A stretch of 64,000 nucleotides of DNA, from contig JAAMXY010000058.1 in assembly GCA_019677205.1 (NCBI GenBank), forward strand, positions 1 to 64,000, read 5' to 3'. Positions 9,736 through 19,865 of the stretch are shown here, piece after piece (positions within the stretch are counted from its first letter, which is position 1; every line of letters begins with the position of its first letter). Below the pieces are notes generated by a model. It saw only the letters and a program-made list of their open reading frames with translations, did not search any database and was not told the origin of the DNA. This DNA is from Pinguiococcus pyrenoidosus (Eukaryota > Sar > Pinguiophyceae > Pinguiochrysidales > Pinguiochrysidaceae). The position numbers and the translations under genes are program-made.

Positions 9736-12067
9736 ATGGACCTTGCGGACGGTGACGAGATCCCTGAGGAGGAGTACAACGCCGTGGCTCAGCTGCTGGA
9801 GCAGATCCGGAGCGATGAGGTGCTGTGCTATGGCAAGATAGGTCTTGAGATCCTCTTCATGGGCGTTTTCCGCGCCATTTTCGTTCAAAAAGCATCACTT
9901 TTCTCGTCAGATCCTCTGCCAACTCACCGTTTCTGATCTATTCTAAATCCGCGAATTTCCCGAAACTCTGGTAGATGGAGAAGCGCCTTTACGCGTCCCG
10001 GCAACTGCCGAGGATAGCCAAGGCCTTGGGCCCCGAGCGCACCCGCGAGGAGCTCATTCCTTTCCTGGAGGACGGCAGCGACGACGAGGAGGAGATCCTG
10101 GTGTGCGTGGCAGAAAAAGTGGGGGAATTAGCGGATTTTTTGGGCTCGCAGGGCGGCGTGGAGCTCTTGCTGCGAGTCCTGGAGAACATGGCGAAGATCG
10201 AGGAGGCCGCCGTGCGCACTGCCACCGTCAAAGCGACCGAGGCGGTGGTGGTCAACTTCGATGAGGCCTTGGTAAGCTTGAGCTCTACGCGTTTGGTTTG
10301 GCGTTGTTGTGAGCATTGCAGGCGGGTTTCAGACCGGACAACGGCACAAGAACTCATGCGAAGGCGGATTCACAGGCACAAGAGCACCTCTTCGGGATGG
10401 TGACCCGCCTGGGGGAGAAAGAATGGCTGCCTTGCCGTCTCACGGCGTCCTATCTCTTGCCGCTCGCCATGGACAAGCTGACTGCGCAGCAGCGGGCCGA
10501 GTACATGAACCTCTTTCTCGGTCTGTGCCGGGACGACGCCGTCACGGTGCGCCGAAGCGCCGCTGGGAACTTCGGTGAGAATCGCCAGAAAAGCAGCTCA
10601 GCGACGCCACCTGCCGCAGAGAAAGTTTGACCATCGCGTTTCTCCGCGGGAATGAACTAGGGGCCTTCACAAGCTCCGCGGCCAAGGCGGCGTCGACTTC
10701 GGAAGAGCTGCTGCAGCTTCGGAAGGAGCTGCGCGGCGAGTTTTCCAGCCTGAGCAGCGATGACATGGACTCCGTCCGGATACACATGTGTCAAGCAGCC
10801 GTGCCGATGGCGGAGGCCTTCGACGCCGAGTGGGTCATCGAGCAGGTCGTTCCCATTGCGCTGCAGCTCAGCAGAGAGACCAAGTGGAGAGTGCGATGGA
10901 GCGCCGCCGTGTACCTCCCCGATCTATGTAAGGCGGTGGGCGTCGATGCCGCCGATCGGCTGCTGGCCCCCGTGGCCACGTCCCTGCTGAATGACCCAGA
11001 GCCAGAGGTACCCGGCGGCGTGCGCGCGCAGTGTGTTGCTGCTGCGGCAGCTGTTGCTCGCGCCATGCATTGCTCATGCCTCGTTTCATCCGCAGGTGCG
11101 TGCGGCCGCGGTGGCCAACGCCGTCAAGATTGTGCAGGCGGTCTCGGAGTCGGTCGGCCATGAGATGATTCTGCGGACGGTCCTGCAGCTGGTGGATGAT
11201 GCGTCCACGCACGTTCGCCTCGCCCTGGGAACCTGCCTCAGTTCGCTGGCGCCGGCGATCGGGAAGGATCTGACCGCCCGCGAGCTGCTGCCGGTGCTGC
11301 TCACGCTCCTGCGGGACGAGGAGACAGATGTCAGGTTAGCCGTGCTGAACTCCATGGATCCGGTGCAGGAGACCATCGGGGTGAAGCTCCTGGGGGAGAA
11401 CATTCTGCCAGCCGTGCTCAGTTTGACCACGGACGCCAAGTGGAGGGTGCGCCTTGGCGTCGTGTCCGCCTTGCCCAAGCTGGCGGCGCACCTGGCGTCC
11501 GAGAAGTTCACGCCGGAGATTCTCGACCTGTGCACCAAGATGCTCGTAGACCCGGTGTTCAACATCCGAAGGGCGACCATAGATTTCTTGGCAGAGGTGA
11601 TAGACATCAGCCGCCGGGGAGGATCCGCAGACGCAGCCAGCTGGGTCCTGCAGAGACTCAAGAGCATGAGCGAGGCGGCCACGTACGAGCCCCGGCTGAC
11701 CGCCGCCCTGGCGCTCGAGAGCCTGTGCAAGCACAGCGCTGCCGAGGGCGGAATTCTGGAGATGAGCACGATGCGCTCGCAGGTCATCCCCACGCTGGTC
11801 AAGCTCAGTCGGGATCCCATCCCCAACGTGCGCATCGCCGTCTCGCGCGCGCTGGGCCTCGTGTTCGGATCGGGGCTGGCGTCAAGTCCCACCGCCACCA
11901 AGGGGCTCGACGACGTGCAGGCCAGCGCGGAGAGCGAGGACGTGGAGCGCATGATGGAGATGGAGAGCGTGCAGGACTGCTTGACACGGTTGTGCACCGA
12001 CGCCGACGCGGACGTGGTGTACTTCGCCAAGAAGGCGTTGCAGAGGAGGGAAGCAGGCGAGGAGTAA
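9736..12067 (+). CDS. PPP2R1: Protein phosphatase 2A scaffolding (A/PR65) subunit
   Basis: Exons 9736-9819, 9975-10271, 10376-10574, 10661-11007 and 11096-12067 join in phase to give 632 residues, close to the usual 590. The protein is a run of HEAT repeats. Diagnostic stretches include GPERTREELIPFLED, DDMDSVR, KWRVRWSAAVYLPDL, AKWRVRLGVVSALPKLA and NVRIAVSRALG, all at PR65 positions. In the cytosol and nucleus PR65 bridges the PP2A catalytic C subunit and a regulatory B subunit. The third exon could instead start at 10322 (18 residues longer), but 10376 fits the family alignment better. The last exon carries about half the protein. Gene is convergent with the lumenal-protein gene. Confidence 0.92.
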
Positions 12068-12131
12068 AGTAAGCGAAACTTTCGAGTGCGGTCAGTCCCT
12101 TTGCGTCCCTTCGAACGTCACGTCCGGACCC

Positions 12132-12989
12132 CTAGAAGAGCTTGAGGAAGTCCTCGAGGGTCTCTTCGACCTCTTCGAGTTCTCGCTCCGGCTTGCCACC
12201 CGGGTACAGCCCACCGGTGGTCTTGGAGCGGTACGGCTGCCAGTCGTCGGACCGCACGGCCTGCTCCAGCTCGAGCAGATGGCCCTTCATGAGCAGCGCT
12301 TGCGTCTTGGCTTGCTTGTTGCCACCGGCCACGGCCTCCATGTCTTCCTGCAGGGGCTTGAGTACCACCTTGAGCTCCCGCAAGACCCGCTCCTTGGAGT
12401 CCGCGCCATCCTTGCGGACGGCGCTTCGGAGCCGCTTCGCCTTCTCCCCCAAAGCTTCCACGTTTTGCAGCGTCGGCACCCCCGAGGCCGCGGCAATCGT
12501 CACTCCGCTGAACCAAGCTCCGGCCGTGGCGATCGCAAGCTCTCGACGGCTCACTCCATCATTCCTATCGCAGCAGCAGCAGCAGCAACAGCCAAAAAAG
12601 GGTTATCCTGATTATGATTCTGGCAGCTTGGCGTTGCTTCAACCCTGCAGAAAAGGAGGGCAAAAGAGGGGGAAAAGCCAGAAAAACGAAACACCCAACG
12701 GGACACGCAGCGTCAATCACTGTCTCCCTCCATCTCTCCATCTCACACAACATGAAGAAGAGCTAGGAGACGAGAGCTCTGCAACCAAAAAAAACTCAGA
12801 CCCGACAGAACGTCAAGGGGCGTCTTTCACATGTGCAACGTATGCAGCTTGCTGCAAGGTTCAATAAGCGTTTGCCATCGAATCTTCTCGCTCCGCCACA
12901 GCCCCGAGGCCTTGTCCCGCCCCTCACCTCTTCAGCCTGAAGCACTGGGCGCCAGCAAGCAGCAAGAGAAACACGATGAAGCGATGCAT
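12132..12989 (-). CDS. Plastid-targeted thylakoid-lumen protein, possibly PsbQ-like
   Basis: Two exons, 12989-12928 and 12564-12132, join in phase (AG|G) to give 164 residues. Exon 1 is a classic signal peptide, MHRFIVFLLLLAGAQCF, whose cleavage site precedes Phe as in ochrophyte plastid presequences. Shortly after comes a twin-arginine motif (SRREL) with a second hydrophobic stretch ending in small residues (GVTIAAASG), which indicates Tat-dependent transfer into the thylakoid lumen. The mature part is about 110 residues, mainly helical and charged, with PGG near the C-terminus. Size and layout resemble PsbQ/PsbQ' of photosystem II, but the similarity is weak and another small lumenal protein is possible. 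Exon 1 is only 20 codons and would be missed by simple gene finding. Confidence 0.7.
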
Positions 12990-13169
12990 CTCGGAACCAA
13001 GTTGGTGGCGTCAGCGTCAACAGAAGTTGAGGCGTCGACATGCGGGCGTACGAAGGGCTCAAAGCGTACCTACTTCCGTACCGGTACTCGGTTTTCTCTC
13101 GATCACTGCAAGAATGAAAACAATTGAAGTGTTGGGATTATACATGCGGGCCTGTTAAGGCACGGCGGA

Positions 13170-13225
13170 GGGGATGATATACTAGAGTACCAATTAGTAT
13201 GATACTTAAGTATAAAAGTAGGCTA
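13170..13225. promoter_or_regulatory. AT-rich island and TATA-like box between divergent genes
   Basis: An AT-rich patch lies between the lumenal-protein start (12989, minus) and the presenilin start (13334, plus). It includes a TATAAAAG at about 13211, some 120 bases before the presenilin ATG. Confidence 0.5.
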
Positions 13226-13333
13226 CTCCTTTTCTCGTGATCGTGAGTGATGAAATCAGGAGCTGCTTTTCCATCCCGTTTCCATCCGTCACACGCCGGC
13301 GGTTGATGGTGTCAAGGCGTTCCCGCGCGTCTC

Positions 13334-14655
13334 ATGGCGGATTCTGTGACTGTAGCGTCGAGTTTCGATGACTGGGCCTTCTTGGCAGTCCAGAGCGAGC
13401 GGGAGAGCGACGCGCGAGTCTGGCTCAAGCAGCTGAGCTGCCTCTTGGTACTTCATACTATAGAATTGTTCTTAGATCAGCCGCCAATTCCCCTAATTTT
13501 CACCCAAAATTGGTCGTTTTGATCTCTGATGCAGACCCCAGTGACGATTTTGGGTATTTTGGTGGTGCTGATCAACTATGGACTAGGCTTGCGACCGGAA
13601 GGCAGCGATCCCTTCCGCCGGATTCTGCCTGGATCCGGCTTCCAGGGCCCTTTCCTGGCTGCCGTGGTGAACGCCAGGTGTGTTTTGCGTGATTTTTTTT
13701 AGGATCTTGTGATTTTCTCAATGCTGAGATTGCGGAGGCTCTGGAGAATTGGGGGTTCACCGCTGATGCCGCCTTCTGCAGTGCTGTGCTATGTGGCGTC
13801 ATCTTCGTCACGGTAGCGTTTGCACTGGCCTTCAAGTACCGCTGGGGGGCGGGTCTGTACGCCCTGCTCGGCTGGTGCACCGCGTCGGCGGTGGGCATTT
13901 TTGTTGGTACGCTGTTGCTGCTGTTTTTTCCCCTCCTCCAAGAAATGGGGATGATGACACCAAGAAGGTCGGTGGAGACAACGTGGAGCTTAAAACGTTC
14001 TTGGCCTTCAGGTTGGACTCTGCAGAGGATCGCCGAGACGTCGAGGGCCTGGGCCTTGGACTGGTTTCTGCTGCTATTCCTGAGCAGCAACGCCGGCGCA
14101 GTGATTGCCGCGAGCGTCTTGGCGCTCCACGAAGAGGCTCCGCAAGTGGGCAACACCGCCCTCATCGTGGTCAGTGTCTGCGTCGCGTGGATAGTTTTGT
14201 GCTTCGACGGCTACACGCTCGTGGCGGTCCTCATCGCGCTGGTCGCGTGGGATCTCTACGCCGTCCTCGGGCCTGGTGGGCCCATCAAAGCGGTCCTGCA
14301 TCTGGCCCTGCACTACAAGTACATGGCGATCGACTTCAAGATGCCGCCGGGCATTAGCTACACCGCGGAGTACTACTCCTTGGGCACGGGCGACCTCGTC
14401 TTCTACGGGGTGCTCATCGGCCGAGCGTACTTCAGTGGCCTGGCCTCTGCAGTCTTTGCCCTCGTTGGCGTGCAGCTGGGAGTCCTGGGCACAGTGTACG
14501 CGACCACCGTCGGGCCGCATGGGACCTTGCCAGCCTTGCCGCTCAGTTTGACGCTGGGGGGGCTGCTCTGGGCCGTTGGATACTACGCCATCGACAGGGG
14601 CGGGCCCACAGAGAGCACCTTCCAGGACGGCTTTGAGCAGACAATATACTTCTGA
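13334..14655 (+). CDS. PSEN: Presenilin (catalytic subunit of gamma-secretase)
   Basis: Exons 13334-13447, 13535-13677, 13782-13906 and 14012-14655 close in phase and give about 340 residues. Multiple transmembrane helices are evident. The three presenilin signatures are present in order: WDLYAVL with the first catalytic Asp followed by PGGPIK, LGTGDLVFYGVLIGRA with the GxGD catalytic Asp, and PALPLSL near the C-terminus. In the family this intramembrane aspartyl protease acts with nicastrin, APH-1 and PEN-2 in endomembranes. The loop between the two catalytic helices is very short compared with animals, so autoproteolysis may differ. The GxGD reads GTGD rather than the commoner GLGD. No other gamma-secretase subunit is in the window. 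Confidence 0.93.
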
Positions 14656-14808
14656 GCAAAAAAGTTGTGCAGACAATCACAGAGTCGTTCCATGCGTCAA
14701 CCTCCATGTCAATTGCCAGCTGGGGAGAACGCTACTTATTCATTATGCGCGCAACTACATGAACCTCTTTATCGACAGCAGATGCGAGCAAAGGCGCCGC
14801 CCCTCCTC

Positions 14809-17473
14809 CTAGCTGTAGGCCTTGAGCAGAAACTCTCGCAGAGCGTTGACGGACCTACCCCTGTGGCTGATCTCATTCTTCGCCTCCTTGGGCATCTCCG
14901 CGTAGGTCCGGCCCTCTCCTTCGTCTGGCTCGAAGATCGGATCCCATCCGAAATTCGCAGGGCCTCGGGCCGGCACGATCCTCCCCGGTGTGCGCCCGTC
15001 GAAGAGATGCACCTCTTGCCCCGGTCCCGCCGTGTACGCGAACAAGCATCTTGCGAAGGCGCTCTTGTCCTCGAAGCCGCCGAGCATTCGGTTCAGGCCA
15101 TCGTGGCCCAGGGCCTTGAGGAACCACTTGATGTAGATGCCGGGGAGCCCTTCCAGAGCGTTGAAGCAAAGGGAGGTGTCCTCAACCATCACGGGCCCCA
15201 GGACCTCCTTTGCAGCCAACAAGCACTTCTCTCGAGCGACCTCCTCGGGATCGCCCTGCAGCTCGGGCAGATCAATCTTCTGATTCGTCACCCTGAAAGG
15301 CAGCTCGGCCCCCGCTTGCAGAATCTGAACGACCTCCTTCAGCTTGTTGGCGTTGCCCGTGACGAACGTGATTGTCTTCGGCACCCTTTTGGCCTGCGGA
15401 CCGTCGGAAATCTGCTGGGACCTTGCCAGTGCTTCCCCGACGGAAAGGTCTCCGGACATCGCACGCTCGAAGAGCGACTGCACCTGCCCGTCGTCGGCTT
15501 CCCAGAGCAAGCCCAGCGCTCGCCAACCCGGCTTTGAGTGCAGCTTCAGGTACTCGTTCCCAGGCTGACAAGTACAGTTTTAGCTCTCGTTCAGTCGGCA
15601 TCCTCTGAAGGCCCGTGGCCGATCAGGACTTACATCTTGCATGTAGCTGTAGGCCCCAAAGGTCACACTGAGCGCCAGCCGACACGCCATGAGGTAGCGC
15701 AAAAGGCTGTAGTTGAGCAGCGATTGAGGCTCTTGTCAGAGAAACGCATTCCTCTGGCAAAGAACAGGAGCATTTGTTGGTTGCCGCACCTGATCTCCTC
15801 TTGCTCTAATTTGTACTCCTGGCTGAAGCCTTTGAGAAGGAGCGCCGCCGCTGCCAGTCCGTTGCGGCCCTCATCTTCTTGACCATACGTCGATAGCATG
15901 GCATAGGCCATGGCGATGCTGAGATCATTCACTCGCCAGCTGCTTACGATATCCCCAAAATCAACGACGCCGCTCACGTGCTGGCCATCTGGCGTCATGA
16001 TGATGTTCGCATCATTGAAATCTGACATGAGCGCGCCGCGACGAAGCTTCTCCTGCTCAAACGAAAGCCAGCCTCATTGGCACTGTTCAAGTCATCCAGC
16101 GCTACCACACCCTGGGCCGCACCTTCATCGGAAGCACCTTCTGCGAGAACGTGTTCAGCACGGCCTCCACCAGCTCCTTCTGCGGAGCTTCTTCAATGGC
16201 GGACAGGAACGGTCTGGCATCCTGCCCAAATGCTCAACGACGTGAGTCGGGGGGGGGAGAGGGGGGGCTTTCTCAGTGGTGGAGCGATCGGGAAGGCTTA
16301 CTTCGGTGGTCTGCAAATCCCACGCGTGCACACGATGAAGTCCTTCGTGGTCAAAGCTGTCTAGCGCGGCGTCCACTTTGCCAAGGAAAGCTCCCGCAAG
16401 ACACAGCCTCTCCGGCGTCGCTCCCTGTTCCGCATCTCCAAGTGATTAGACCACTGCAGATGAGCGTATAGTCAAGATATCGGGCTGATGCGTCTCCAAA
16501 CGTGTCAACCCGCAGACCGTGCACAGCCTTCTCATCAAGATCGATTTGAGAAAACAAGAGCGACACGCTTCTCAGTCTCTCCGTTCCTCGTAAGTTCAGG
16601 TTCGGATCAGAAGATCTTTCACCGGTAGTTTGGTCTCAACGCAGAGCGGAGGAGAGAAAAGGTATCCACTCATACCGGGGAACTGGGAGACTTGCAGACC
16701 ACACGAAGCTGCGTGCAATCCCACCTGATCGCACAAGGTAGGGCCTGGCACCCAACTGAGCAACTTGATTGCGCACGCCTTGGTCTCACCGCTGGCGACT
16801 GGGACTTCATGGTATCCAAAGGGTTCCGAGCTGTCGCGAAATGAGCGGTGCGTTCAAGAGTGGACTGAGAATCCTTTGCAGTTCTCGCTCGTTTCGCACT
16901 TCACTCACTTCTTCGTGGGCTGCGCAGTTGGACAACAGAGACCGCGACTGTTCAAATGCTCTGCCATGGCCACTTGCGCCAGCAGCACGTGTCTCTGGTC
17001 ACTTTCGACGCCGTTGTGTATCTGTTTTCGTCGGGGATTCTTTCCTGAGACGCTTTTGCTTTTGCTTTTGCTTTTGTTTTTGCTTGTGCACTTTGACCCC
17101 CTGAAGCGTCTTGCGCACCTTGAGAGTGAACGTGCGCTGGTCTGACGTCTCCACGCGGAAGTTGCAGTCGTCGTAGCTGTCCAATGCGACCACTGCTGCC
17201 AAGCGATCTGCAAAGCGGCGGTTTACATTCCGCATTCGAAGTGTCTCCGCGGAAAGATACGGATTTACCCAAGCCAAACAGCTCTTTCGCCACCAGCGCC
17301 GCTTCCAGCACGCCGACGTTCGGCTTCAGACGTTTGCGCTGCTCTTCTTCCGCACTCATCTGGGGACTTACGGCAGAAAACGCCCTTCTACGCGGAGATT
17401 TCGGTGCAAATGCGCTTGAGAGAGCGACAGCGGCGCAGCAGTGAATGATGAAAAGAAGACAGGCGGGATGCAA
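14809..17473 (-). CDS. Plastid-targeted fusion: hydroxylysine kinase-like (APH fold) + ITPA/Ham1 nucleotide pyrophosphatase
   Basis: Exons on the minus strand: 17473-17269, 17207-17119, 16994-16909, 16791-16676, 16435-16302, 16221-16123, 16052-15790, about 15731-15634, and 15564-14809. The N-terminus is a signal peptide ending SSAFAP, a textbook ochrophyte plastid motif. Next is an aminoglycoside-phosphotransferase-fold domain of the AGPHD1/hydroxylysine kinase type: [43 protein letters not shown] and VVDFGDI. Its C-terminal signature ([20 protein letters not shown]) lies in the same exon and frame as a complete ITPA domain: [46 protein letters not shown] and SHRGRS. The fusion is therefore not an artefact of joining two genes. 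ITPA enzymes hydrolyse (d)ITP and XTP to monophosphates. One junction (15790 to about 15731) does not close in phase with a canonical donor; a GC donor or a one-base error is possible. Confidence 0.88.
17055..17092. repeat. GCTTTT hexamer repeat in an intron
   Basis: About five copies of a CTTTTG hexamer in the second intron (17118-16995) of the kinase-like/ITPase gene. Confidence 0.8.
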
Positions 17474-18901
17474 GCGCCTCGGTTTTCAGAAGGCGGCGTC
17501 ATCTGTGTACTTCAACGCGCTCTGGAGGAAGACCAAGGTTGAGCTTCCACTTTGGTGGAAGTGTCGGCGTTGTGCGTTCAACGCGGCGCTGAGGCGAGCG
17601 TCAGATGCGACTTTCCCACCCATGAACTCCATCTCCTCCCATGACGTAAAGGCTCTCAAGATCCAAACGCTTTCTTTGTTCTGTGGCGGTGGCCATACCT
17701 TCCCTTAAATACGTACAGAGATGGGCTCGACAGACTCTCAGCCGCTGCGCCTCTCACATGCTCCATCATCGGCGTAGCGATGAGGAGAGGCGGAAGGAAG
17801 ACTGCGGCCTTCCTTCTCCATCAGCTGGTCGAGACAGCGACAAGCTGCTTCTCCACCTGCGGGTTCCCCAATGCAGAAGCCCTCTGCCGTCCATTCATCG
17901 TTTCCTCGGTGTGAGTTGGATGGGCACAAGCTCACAATTCTTGGTCAGCGCTACGAATGCATCACCTTGGCAAAGCGTCATGCTCCAGTTGCAGGTCCGT
18001 AGCTGCGTTGACCTGAGTCCGGGTTTGAGTGGTTGAACATTGTCAGTCTCTTCTCAGCACGTCAGGGGCCCAAGTCCAAGTAGCTTCAAACGGCAGCACA
18101 CGATGAAACTCGACGTCTGAAGGCAGTAGCACCACAGACGCCTGCGAATCCCTTGGCTGGAGTTGTACAGGACTCCTTGCTCAAGGCTGCCGGTGGGTCC
18201 GGGCAACTCACTCTTGCCTGCTGGACTCCTGGAAGTTTCCCTGCATCAGGCACGCCTCGACAGCGTTCCACTGTTACAGCATCTCCACCTTTACAACCCC
18301 CCCCAAAACATCTCGGACGCCGAAGCGCTGAGGCTCCCAAACCTTCGTACCGAAGGCGCTCAAGTCCGTGGGAGGAAGGGCGGCCGAGGTCCACAGCTCC
18401 ACAGGCCCACAGGTTTATGGCTGTCTGGCAACTGGGCACACGGATAGAGTCTTTGAGAGTGCGGATGCAGAGTTGCCGAGGCACTTCCGGTAGTACCACT
18501 TTCACCCCTCTCTCTGCGGCGCAGATCTCAAGAGAGCGCCAGCTGCGGCGCTAGTCCGGCCGGACTAGCCATGGCGAGTCGTGATTGGTTACAGAATCGT
18601 AAAAAGGCTCGCTCGAAGCCTCTCATTGGCGATTGTCCACAATGCATCTCCGTGTTTGGCCGTGATAACGCGGCCTCCAATCATATCAGCTGATAGTACG
18701 TTTTTCTCACCTTCCACCCATTGGCTGCGCAAACTTCAAATGCGATTCAAAATATCAATGTGGTATATTACAGCACACCCAAGCCACCTGCTTCCACGAC
18801 GCTGCGTCAGCTGAAGGTGTCAGCTGACAGGTTCGTGTGGTTCAAGAAGCCATGCGGATGGGAGTCGCGCGCCGTACGGAGCGACCCTCTCGCGCGCCAC
18901 C
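17474..18901. other. 1.4-kb divergent intergenic region (fusion gene / SEC11)
   Basis: No convincing exon was found; the open frames here are short and low in protein-like character. The right half holds several CCAAT-type sequences (near 18589, 18627, 18675 and 18718), a 20-base perfect palindrome and three TCAGCTGA-type motifs. It probably contains the promoters of both flanking genes; an undetected small gene cannot be excluded. Confidence 0.4.
18550..18569. repeat. 20-base perfect palindrome
   Basis: GCTAGTCCGGCCGGACTAGC reads the same on both strands. It lies about 330 bases upstream of the SEC11 ATG and may be a dimeric protein-binding site. Confidence 0.6.
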
Positions 18902-19752
18902 ATGAATATGTGGGATGTCGTGAAGATGCAGAAATACGAGCTGAAGAAGCTCTGGGGCAACAAGCGCCAGCTGCTGTTTCAAAGTCTCAATCTCGCTATG
19001 ATTGTGTTCAGCGCTCTCATGATTTGGAAGTCTCTCATGGTGTTCACGGAGAGCGAGAGCCCCGTGGTGGTGGTGCTCAGCGGCTCCATGGAGCCGGCCT
19101 TCCAGCGGGGAGACATCCTGTTCCTCAACAACCATGACCACCCCATTCGAGTGGGAGAGATCGTCGTGTTCAAGGTGAAAGACCGGGACATTCCCATAGT
19201 GCATCGGGTGACGAAAGTGCACGAAAAGTACGTGGCTCCAACGGCGCAGAGCGTGGGAAGACGGCTGCTGACACTCGCGTGCGCAGGCCGGACGGCAAGG
19301 TGGAGCTGCTGACCAAGGGAGACAACAATCGCGTAGACGACCGTGGCCTGTATGCGCCGGGACAGCTCTGGCTTCGGCGAGAAGATATTCTAGGGAGAGC
19401 AGTGGGGTAATTTCGACGCCCGGCGCGCTTTGCGGGTCTGCATGGGCTCACTTCACGATCTGTGCTGCCACGTGTGCAGGACGCTGAGATATGTGGGCAT
19501 GGTGACCATCATCCTGAATGACTTCCCAGCGCTCAAGTAAGTGTCGAAGACAAAGATTGGGAGGACACTCCGGGTGGGAGTTGGAGACTGGCTTGGATCC
19601 TGACGCAGCTTCCTCTCTCTCTCTCCCTCTCTCTCTCTCTCTTCTCCTTCTTCTTGTTCTCTCTGTTTCGCCCTTTCTCGCTCTCGCGCGGCTCCAGATA
19701 TCTGCTGGTGGGGATCATGGCCCTCTTCGTCTTGACAAACAAGGAGGCGTAG
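18902..19752 (+). CDS. SEC11: Signal peptidase complex catalytic subunit SEC11
   Basis: Exons 18902-19227, 19287-19406, 19480-19536 and 19698-19752 join in phase to give about 185 residues, the normal SEC11 size. One N-terminal membrane helix is followed by the catalytic serine in [17 protein letters not shown]. The conserved His (PIVHRV) and Asp ([15 protein letters not shown]) complete the ER-type Ser-His-Asp set, distinguishing it from bacterial Ser-Lys peptidases. A C-terminal hydrophobic stretch ([12 protein letters not shown]) follows. It removes signal peptides of secretory proteins, and in this organism also of plastid preproteins that pass through the ER. The last intron holds a CT-rich repeat. 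Convergent with the CCZ1 gene. Confidence 0.95.
19616..19660. repeat. CT-rich microsatellite in a SEC11 intron
   Basis: Mainly (CT)n with a few interruptions, acting as or next to the polypyrimidine tract of the last SEC11 intron (19537-19697). Confidence 0.8.
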
Positions 19753-19865
19753 CGAAGGATCTTGGCGGCACGGTGCCTTTGGCTTGGTTAGGTTTGGCTT
19801 GTCAAGGCGAGAGGCCAGGTGTACGCGCTGCGCTCGCCGAGAAAGTGAAGCTTAGCGCGCACAGG

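Noticed and set aside
12565-12753. Hydrophobic minus-strand frame (LLLLLLL tail) as an extra membrane protein
   Set aside because: It falls within the intron of the lumenal-protein gene; the leucine run comes from a CTG/CAG repeat by the acceptor.
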